The notes under the pieces were generated by a model. It was not told where the DNA came from. It made no database searches and worked only from the letters and a program-made list of their open reading frames with translations. Below, in pieces: positions 58,606-64,000 of a stretch of DNA of 64,000 bases; within the stretch, counting starts at the first letter, position 1, and each line of letters opens with the position of its first letter. Origin of the DNA: JAXLZZ01 sp046350675 (GTDB lineage: Bacteria; Patescibacteriota; Saccharimonadia; Saccharimonadales; UBA4665); NCBI GenBank assembly GCA_046350675.1, contig JAXLZZ010000005.1, forward strand, positions 62,001 through 126,000. The letters are read 5' to 3'. The position numbers were made by a program, and so were the translations under genes.

Positions 58606-59370
58606 TCAAACTGGGTTTCGCAGGTAGCGCGGCGTGGTCCGGAGTCGAAGCGTAAACTGCGTGCCGTACCGTGGTGAGCTGGTTACTTGTATAACGCCAT
58701 GGAAATCCTTCTCAACATACTGCTTGACGGCAGTTAAACCAATGCCAAGTCCTTTGCCCGACAATCCCTTGGTGGTATAAAACGGATCAAACAACCTCCC
58801 TAGTTGATCAACAGGGATGCCTTGCCCTCGATCAGCTACACGTATAAACACCCAATGCTGTCTGCCTGATATAGTGATTTTAACTTCTTGCCGACCGTTT
58901 AATACAGGCATCTCACTATACGCGTCGATGGCGTTGGCGATCAGATTTGTGAGAATTTGCTGGAATTTAATGGGGTCACCATATAATCGATAATTTGCTT
59001 CGAGACTAAAGCGTAGTCGTACGCCGGCACGACGAGCCATCGGCGTAAGAAGTCGCCGTATTTGGCTTAGTTGCGGGCGGATATAAAAATTGACCGACTG
59101 ACTTTCTTGGCGCAATTGCTGTCGAGCGGCTTCGACGTATCGGTGAAGCAGCTGAATGTTACGCTTTGCTTGACGTATATTTAACGATTGTTGATCGTGG
59201 TGTTGCTCCAAATGCAAAATTGCAGCAGTGAGGGGGTTGCTAATCTCATGCAGTAAGCTTGCGCTTAATCGACCAAGTTCGGCAAAGCGCTGCATTTCGC
59301 GCATACGATCTGCCCCGACTTCATCTATGAGTGCGATTCCATTGCTCGGTGTAGTGACTGGATCGCTCAT
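58606..59370 (-). CDS. Cytoplasmic sensor histidine kinase
   Basis: 255 residues from ATG 59370 (AAGGAGT upstream, 7 nt after the regulator's stop). H-box LGRLSASLLHEISNPLTAAI with the phospho-accepting His, N-box LTNLIANAIDAY, G1/F/G2 boxes RGQGIPVDQLGRLFDPFY and SGKGLGIGL. No membrane helix and no obvious sensor domain, so it probably senses a cytoplasmic cue or partner. It pairs with the response regulator upstream. Confidence 0.9.
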   Translation of the reverse strand: MSDPVTTPSNGIALIDEVGADRMREMQRFAELGRLSASLLHEISNPLTAAILHLEQHHDQQSLNIRQAKRNIQLLHRYVEAARQQLRQESQSVNFYIRPQLSQIRRLLTPMARRAGVRLRFSLEANYRLYGDPIKFQQILTNLIANAIDAYSEMPVLNGRQEVKITISGRQHWVFIRVADRGQGIPVDQLGRLFDPFYTTKGLSGKGLGIGLTAVKQYVEKDFHGVIQVTSSPRYGTQFTLRLRTTPRYLRNPV

Positions 59371-59377
59371 ATCATCA

Positions 59378-60079
59378 CTACTCCTTGCCCACAGCGAGCG
59401 GTTGCGGTGCGATGATTTTATACCCAACGCCATGAATGGTTTGGATAACGGACGATTCAAATGGTCGATCTACCTTGTCACGCAAATGTTTGATGTGCAC
59501 ATCGATGGTATTTGTCCAGGGCGCTTCACTATGTTGCCACGCATAATTACCAAGAGTAGTGCGCGTGACTACATTATTTGCATGAAGCATCAGGCATTCT
59601 AGCAACGAAAATTCCTTGCGTCGCAGCTGGATGACTCTACCACTGCGTTCGAGACTATGGGTGGCAGGGTCAAGGCGTAAGTCGCCAACTTCAAGTACAC
59701 CAGGTGCAGCCGAAGTGGGCTGGCTATCGCGAAGTAACACGCGTAGTCGTACTTTGAGCTCACCCAAGCTAAATGGCTTTGTCAGATAATCGTTCGCGCC
59801 TGCGTCGAGTAGCTTAATTTTGCTCATAATCTTATCTTCACCGCTGAGAATAAGTATTGGCGTTGTAATGCCTTTAGTTCGCAGCTCTTGGCATATATCT
59901 AAGCCGTGCGTGTCCGGCAGGTGCAAATCAAGAATAATGGCATCGTATTGGTTTTTGCTGGCCAGTTTTAGGCCGCTCAAGCCCGTGTGAGCAATAGTAA
60001 GAGAGTAATCGAGCGTAGTTGCTTGGCGCAAGGCCTCCGCAACGTTCCGGTTATCCTCTATGAGTAATATGTCTATCAT
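59378..60079 (-). CDS. OmpR-family response regulator
   Basis: 234 residues from ATG 60079. Receiver with DILLIEDN acidic pair, phospho-Asp in AIILDLHLPD, Lys in YLTKPFSLGE, and a C-terminal winged-helix DNA-binding domain (LRRKEFSLLECLMLHANNVV; VDVHIKHLRDK-like segment; IQTIHGVGYKI). AAGGTGG lies upstream near an alternative ATG at 60094. The longer frame to 60334 overlaps the divergent gene and is unlikely. Regulates targets not shown here. Confidence 0.92.
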   Translation of the reverse strand: MIDILLIEDNRNVAEALRQATTLDYSLTIAHTGLSGLKLASKNQYDAIILDLHLPDTHGLDICQELRTKGITTPILILSGEDKIMSKIKLLDAGANDYLTKPFSLGELKVRLRVLLRDSQPTSAAPGVLEVGDLRLDPATHSLERSGRVIQLRRKEFSLLECLMLHANNVVTRTTLGNYAWQHSEAPWTNTIDVHIKHLRDKVDRPFESSVIQTIHGVGYKIIAPQPLAVGKE

Positions 60080-60200
60080 GCTGCCACCTTGCATAACACT
60101 AGTATCACTAACCAATATTAAAATATCATTAAATTTGCAAAAATAGCAAGTACTTTTTATAAAATATTTAAAATAACAGAGATGGTGGTATAGTATATAT

Positions 60201-61163
60201 ATGAGCGAACAAGCTTCCCCAGAGGAATCGGAGCGAAAAAATAGCTGGACCACCCGTCTAGCTGCAGGGTTAGGTGTGCTTGCTGTAGGAGCCGGTATAT
60301 GGTGGGCAACTACCGATACAAATTCAGGGGACAAAATAGTCTACGATCCCACAGAAGAAGTGGCTCCAAATATTAATGGCACGACTACTTTAATATCTTG
60401 GAATATGCATGGCGAAGCAAGTAACTACCTCGATGAGATTAATCTGATGATCGATACATATAAGGTTGATGCTTTTTTGGCACAGGAAGTGACCGATAAT
60501 GACATTGAAACTATGCTGGGCGACAAGCGGTTTAAGGGTATGAGTATCGCCAGAGTTACTACAGACTCCACTACAAAAGGAGGATATAACAACATCATAA
60601 TTACACCTCAACGGATTGAAGAAGATGACGTAACTACCGTAGCTATGGCGGGCAATAGAAAGAAAATCGAACCTGTAATAGAAACATTTAAGGGCATTCT
60701 TGAAATAGACAACCCCGAGGACAAAGTCAAAGACATTTCAGATGCCACGCAAGAAGACCGCGCAGCAATTGGAGTTCCTTTGCTCATGGCTACCTCAGAG
60801 GGAGTCGCAAAAGTAAGAGTAATTACAACGCATGTTGGCGGTGATCCTAAGGTTCACCAAGAGCAATTCGAAAAAAATATGAAATTTATCGTAGACAATA
60901 AGAGTGGTGATGAAGACTTATTGATATGCGGAGACTTTAATTCAAGTTTCGAGCAAGTTGCATTGGCGTTTGCGGCGAAAGGTTTTATAGCTTTCCCCTC
61001 AAGACCTACCACGACAGGAGAGCATGGCACTGAGCCAAAACAAATCGACATTTGCCTCCAAGAAGCAAGCGAAGACAGTAACTTACATCTTGCCTCTGTA
61101 AGGGTTTTAGAAGATGCTAAAACTGATCATAAACCAGTGTTGCTTAGCGTGGAGAGTAGGTAG
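60201..61163 (+). CDS. Membrane-tethered endonuclease/exonuclease/phosphatase family protein
   Basis: 320 residues. A short helix near 15-34 (RLAAGLGVLAVGAGIWWATT) anchors or directs export. EEP-fold motifs: LISWNMHGE, catalytic Glu in LAQEVTDND, ITTHVGGDPKVHQEQF, LLICGDFNSSFEQ, KQIDICLQEA and the final DHKPVLLSVE. Family members cut DNA, RNA or sugar phosphates; an outside nuclease would suit a host-dependent cell that takes up nucleotides. GGTATAGT at 60187-60194 is 6 nt upstream of ATG. Confidence 0.82.
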   Translation: MSEQASPEESERKNSWTTRLAAGLGVLAVGAGIWWATTDTNSGDKIVYDPTEEVAPNINGTTTLISWNMHGEASNYLDEINLMIDTYKVDAFLAQEVTDNDIETMLGDKRFKGMSIARVTTDSTTKGGYNNIIITPQRIEEDDVTTVAMAGNRKKIEPVIETFKGILEIDNPEDKVKDISDATQEDRAAIGVPLLMATSEGVAKVRVITTHVGGDPKVHQEQFEKNMKFIVDNKSGDEDLLICGDFNSSFEQVALAFAAKGFIAFPSRPTTTGEHGTEPKQIDICLQEASEDSNLHLASVRVLEDAKTDHKPVLLSVESR

Positions 61164-61165
61164 TT

Positions 61166-61576
61166 CTAAGCTGGCTTACCAGTAATATTTATCATCCACT
61201 CGACGCCGTATTTGTCTGTTACGCTACCAAAGGTATCGCCCCAAAATTCCTTTTTTAGGGGGTATTTTACTTCGACGCCTTCGCTGAGCTTGTCGAAAAT
61301 CCCTCGGAGCGTTTCTTCATCTGTACCGGACAAGGATATGGATATTTTTGCTGCTACAGGACTAGCCTGCGCGGTGTCGCTGGCCATAAGTTTGGCGTGG
61401 CCACCTTCAAGCGAGGCATGCATCAGACTATCATGTGATAGCCCTTCGGTCGGTGGCATATTTACTTCGGCATAGGTTTGTGTAACGAGGTCTCCCCCAA
61501 AAATATGTTTATAAAATTCCATTGCTTCGCGGGCATTGCCTTTAAAGAATATGTACGGATCAACTGCTACGCTCAT
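61166..61576 (-). CDS. PhnB-like VOC family protein
   Basis: 136 residues: AVDPYIFFKGNAREAMEFYK with FGGDLVTQTY is the PhnB/YjdN glyoxalase-fold signature; KEFWGDTFGSVTDKYGVEWM is the family's C-terminal motif. Function of these proteins is not known; no metal set is complete enough to assert glyoxalase activity. It is convergent with the EEP gene, 2 nt from its stop. Confidence 0.88.
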   Translation of the reverse strand: MSVAVDPYIFFKGNAREAMEFYKHIFGGDLVTQTYAEVNMPPTEGLSHDSLMHASLEGGHAKLMASDTAQASPVAAKISISLSGTDEETLRGIFDKLSEGVEVKYPLKKEFWGDTFGSVTDKYGVEWMINITGKPA

Positions 61577-61630
61577 GGTGGACTACCTCATTTAACTATA
61601 CTTCTATTGTGACACAGATTTGCGAGCGGG

Positions 61631-62728
61631 CTATACGAGAATTTTTACTTTGCGGTCTGCTGTAAACATGCCAACTAGAACTGCGATTAATCCAACGATA
61701 AAGCTCAACTCCGGCGCCCAAGTATGTGCAATTACGACTAAGGTGCTCGCCACAAACACACTTGGGAACACTAGACCCCCACGGTAGCCCATGGCTTTCG
61801 ACCAGCTAATTGCTAAAATCTTCATCAACACAACCACAATCAAGCCACTTAAACCGAGGCTGGCAGACTGCTCAATCATCGGCACAATCGACTCATTGCC
61901 AGTGAATTCGATTAGAGAACCGCCAAGCAAATACAATACAGAAAGACCGAGAGCCGCCACGATACTCCGTTGCCACCAAGTTCGCTTATGAATTGCCTTT
62001 CGCACCCTTGCAAAGCCGCTATGGGCGTTACCGAGTAGATAGGTAGCTCCGTAGCCAGCTGCTACCAAGCCTATACAAGCCAGCAGGCTTTGAATGCTAA
62101 ACTTCCATACATGAGGCGGTGTGTTCACGAATGGTGATGATTCCAAGAAGCTTAATACGTATACCGTTGTTAGCGAGGCAATAACTGCAACCACGGCGAG
62201 CGGGGGCGTGACTTTTACCTTCACTTCTTTGGTGACGAGTACGAGACCTAATATACCTGCGATAAATGAATCAAAGAATGCTGCGAACAGCGCTATAAAA
62301 CCTACCATGCTGAGCATACCAGCCAGCTGTTTATCCTTCTTGAATAGTTTTACCCCAACGATACTCCCAATAAGCAAACTTGCGGGTACTAAAATTGCTT
62401 CTGGGCCCAATGAAGCTCCAGCAACCAACGAGAAAAACCCAATAAGTAATACTTTTATAAAGTTAACAACTGTTGGTTTTGGCGCGCTACCTAGCCCGTG
62501 GCTCTCGTGATTCTCTGATTTGGGATCTAAATAATGCTGCGCTCCAAAGAATAAGAAACCTAACACAATGCTTAGCGGGACGACAAGCAAGCGATTCGCT
62601 CCAGTATTAAACCAATCATCCCATATGTAATGGATAGAGTGACGAACTGCCGCTTCAAAATAGAAATAGGTGAGGGCAACAAGCGTCGAAACAATCAATA
62701 TGGAAAATACCACTAGTAGCTTCTTCAT
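61631..62728 (-). CDS. ClC-type chloride channel/transporter, shortened
   Basis: 365 residues, about ten hydrophobic segments, compared with 420-470 in ordinary ClC proteins. Selectivity motifs present: GASLGPEAILVPASLL (GxxxGPE) and GYRGGLVFPSVFVAST (GxFxP type). The gating-Glu region is GPEA. The N-terminal helices appear compressed. Moves Cl- or another anion such as F-. Confidence 0.82.
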   Translation of the reverse strand: MKKLLVVFSILIVSTLVALTYFYFEAAVRHSIHYIWDDWFNTGANRLLVVPLSIVLGFLFFGAQHYLDPKSENHESHGLGSAPKPTVVNFIKVLLIGFFSLVAGASLGPEAILVPASLLIGSIVGVKLFKKDKQLAGMLSMVGFIALFAAFFDSFIAGILGLVLVTKEVKVKVTPPLAVVAVIASLTTVYVLSFLESSPFVNTPPHVWKFSIQSLLACIGLVAAGYGATYLLGNAHSGFARVRKAIHKRTWWQRSIVAALGLSVLYLLGGSLIEFTGNESIVPMIEQSASLGLSGLIVVVLMKILAISWSKAMGYRGGLVFPSVFVASTLVVIAHTWAPELSFIVGLIAVLVGMFTADRKVKILV

Positions 62729-62812
62729 GCTTCAAGCATACACCGTTCCCATCTATTGATAAATGCTGGCGTACTGTATACTGACAATATAATTTAAACG
62801 AGGCTAAAAATT

Positions 62813-63205
62813 ATGGCACAACAACCACCAGCAGAAGGAGCTCTTTCATTTATAAAGGCTGCGCGATGGCTTACGTATTTAGTATATTTTTATGTAATCG
62901 TAGCGATCGTATTCTTAGTTCTTGGCTTTTTGATGCTTCTACTCGGCGCTAGCCCACAGGCAGATTTTACGCAATTCGTATATCGTATTGCAGCAGAATT
63001 CTTGCAACCGTTCCGTGGCATTTTCCCCACTAAAGAAATTACCGAAACAAGCTACTTCAGTGCTGCAGGTTTGTTTGCGATTGTCATGTACAGCTTTTTT
63101 GCGGCAGCCATTCATGCACTCATCAGCTGGCTTACTGCTAAACAGATGAACTATGAAAACCAGATCCTTGCTGCACAAAAAGAAAACGTTCGTCTACAGA
63201 AATAG
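62813..63205 (+). CDS. YggT family membrane protein
   Basis: 130 residues, with two long hydrophobic regions around EFLQPFRGIFPTKE, the YggT signature PFR.(I/F)P. YggT proteins are implicated in osmotic tolerance and cell division in some bacteria. TATACT lies about 35 nt upstream and a TATAAT about 22 nt upstream of the ATG. Confidence 0.85.
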   Translation: MAQQPPAEGALSFIKAARWLTYLVYFYVIVAIVFLVLGFLMLLLGASPQADFTQFVYRIAAEFLQPFRGIFPTKEITETSYFSAAGLFAIVMYSFFAAAIHALISWLTAKQMNYENQILAAQKENVRLQK

Positions 63206-63207
63206 TT

Positions 63208-63594
63208 TTACGATAATTGCATCACGGCCAGTATGTTGCCGCCGGGGTCTTTAAACCACGCTACGTCAGGGCCCTGCCCAGACGCGAGGCCTCGCGCAAT
63301 ACCTTTTTCGTCGGCCTCAATTTCATCATACCGTTCAAACTCCACACCGAGGGCGGTTAACTTTCCCACGGCTTCATCAATATCGTCCACTGGGAAATTC
63401 AGAACAGTGTAGACTGCTGGCTCATGGTCATCTTTGGGGTAAATCATTACTGTCCCGCCAGAAGCCAGATGGAGAGTTAACATCCCCATGCCTTCTCTAG
63501 TTACATCAAGGCCTAAGATGTCACGGTAGAAAATCTCCGCTTTATCTATATTGTTTGTGGAGAATCCGCTAAATGCTTCTGAGTTTCCGAACAT
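63208..63594 (-). CDS. VOC/glyoxalase-fold protein
   Basis: 128 residues with paired beta-alpha-beta-beta-beta modules: GFSTNNIDKAEIFYRDILGL, LNFPVDDIDEAVGKLTALGV and DPGGNILAVMQL. Candidate metal ligands include Glu in the last strand region only, so enzymatic activity is uncertain. Similar proteins are annotated as extradiol dioxygenase-like or bleomycin-resistance-like. Confidence 0.85.
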   Translation of the reverse strand: MFGNSEAFSGFSTNNIDKAEIFYRDILGLDVTREGMGMLTLHLASGGTVMIYPKDDHEPAVYTVLNFPVDDIDEAVGKLTALGVEFERYDEIEADEKGIARGLASGQGPDVAWFKDPGGNILAVMQLS

Positions 63595-63710
63595 GTATTG
63601 CTCCGCTTATGTTATGTGCTGACTATATGATAGTATAGCCCGCCTGGAAGTTAGATATGTTACGGTAAGAACTCTGAATTGGTAGATGGTGTTGTCTACA
63701 AAGCTATTGT

Positions 63711-64000
63711 CTAAAGATGTTGATCTTTTAGCTTTCTAAGACACGAAGTGCCAATAACCTGCGCGAGTGATGTTATTGATAAATCGTTCAGTGCTGCGTT
63801 GGTGATCCACTCCCGCATAAAACCTTTACCAGGGATTTTTTTCATGTTGCCGCGCTCAAAAACCACCTCTTCAACACCGTCCTTTAAAATATCTTGCGCA
63901 GTGATTTCCTTAGTGATGTCATCTGTCCATATAAGTTCTGCCTGTATAGGCTCACCATCAACTCGACTTACTCGAACTGCGTCAGTCGCACCAACAATTT
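63711..64000 (-). CDS. Partial gene, C-terminal 96 residues of an unknown protein
   Basis: A minus-strand frame open from the window's right edge to TAG at 63711: IVGATDAVRVSRVDGEPIQA, then ELIWTDDITKEITAQDILKD and FERGNMKKIPGKGFMREWIT, ending SCLRKLKDQHL. Composition is protein-like. Not recognised; its start lies beyond 64000. Confidence 0.55.
   Translation of the reverse strand, partial: IVGATDAVRVSRVDGEPIQAELIWTDDITKEITAQDILKDGVEEVVFERGNMKKIPGKGFMREWITNAALNDLSITSLAQVIGTSCLRKLKDQHL

Noticed and set aside
60080..60334. 85-residue N-terminal extension of the response regulator.
   Set aside because: It overlaps the divergent EEP gene and promoter; the receiver domain begins exactly at ATG 60079.

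Overview
The window looks like a chromosomal segment of a Candidate Phyla Radiation bacterium, most likely a Saccharibacteria (TM7) relative. Supporting signs are moderate GC, standard stop codons (TGA ends genes normally), an unusually short UvrC, bS16 with a long acidic tail, many conserved membrane or secreted proteins of unknown function, peptidoglycan genes (murF, ddl, a PBP5-type carboxypeptidase), and many genes whose start codon sits 6-8 nt after a GGTATAAT-like -10 box, which implies leaderless mRNAs. The phylum call is inference; no rRNA gene is present.

Layout. 1-8.3 kb: ABC exporter (partial), trhO, uvrC, M24 peptidase, secG and an oligopeptide-binding protein. 8.5-10.4 kb: a three-gene operon that reads as a graspetide (omega-ester RiPP) cluster, with a 61-aa precursor candidate, a DUF6624-like protein and an MvdC/MvdD-type ATP-grasp ligase, each with a strong Shine-Dalgarno. 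10.4-22.1 kb: tRNAs, a GlcD-type flavoenzyme, SGNH hydrolase, D,D-carboxypeptidase, lemA-htpX, ligA, corA. 22.1-27.0 kb: tRNA-Ala, -Phe and -Gly, then a 4.2-kb island between 105-bp direct repeats carrying a tRNA-Gly 3' end; it holds a serine-recombinase remnant, an intact csoR with its operator, and frameshifted DUF305 and copper P-type ATPase genes. 27.1-34.8 kb: a HEPN-like gene, DUF1428, an MFS exporter, a DHFR-like reductase, and a minus-strand run of membrane or secreted proteins.

34.8-46.3 kb: a GIY-YIG gene inserted between a partial and an intact tRNA-Cys, tRNA-Leu, an M23 peptidase, murF and ddl (cell wall), leuS, and an information-processing run (bL32, nusB, NUDIX, rnc, rpsP, KH protein, trmD) interrupted by a Fic module. 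46.3-58.6 kb: a cell-surface locus with three related secreted beta-rich proteins, two membrane-anchored WxL/DUF916-like proteins and a 1684-aa fibre-like protein with a Gly-rich domain. 58.6-64 kb: a two-component system, a secreted EEP-family nuclease or phosphatase, two VOC proteins, a ClC-type channel, a YggT protein and a partial gene.

A recurring feature is that several tRNA genes are followed by about 105-122 bp modules that begin with an inverted piece of the tRNA's T-arm and end with a direct copy of its 3' end including CCA. The same type of module forms the boundaries of the copper island.
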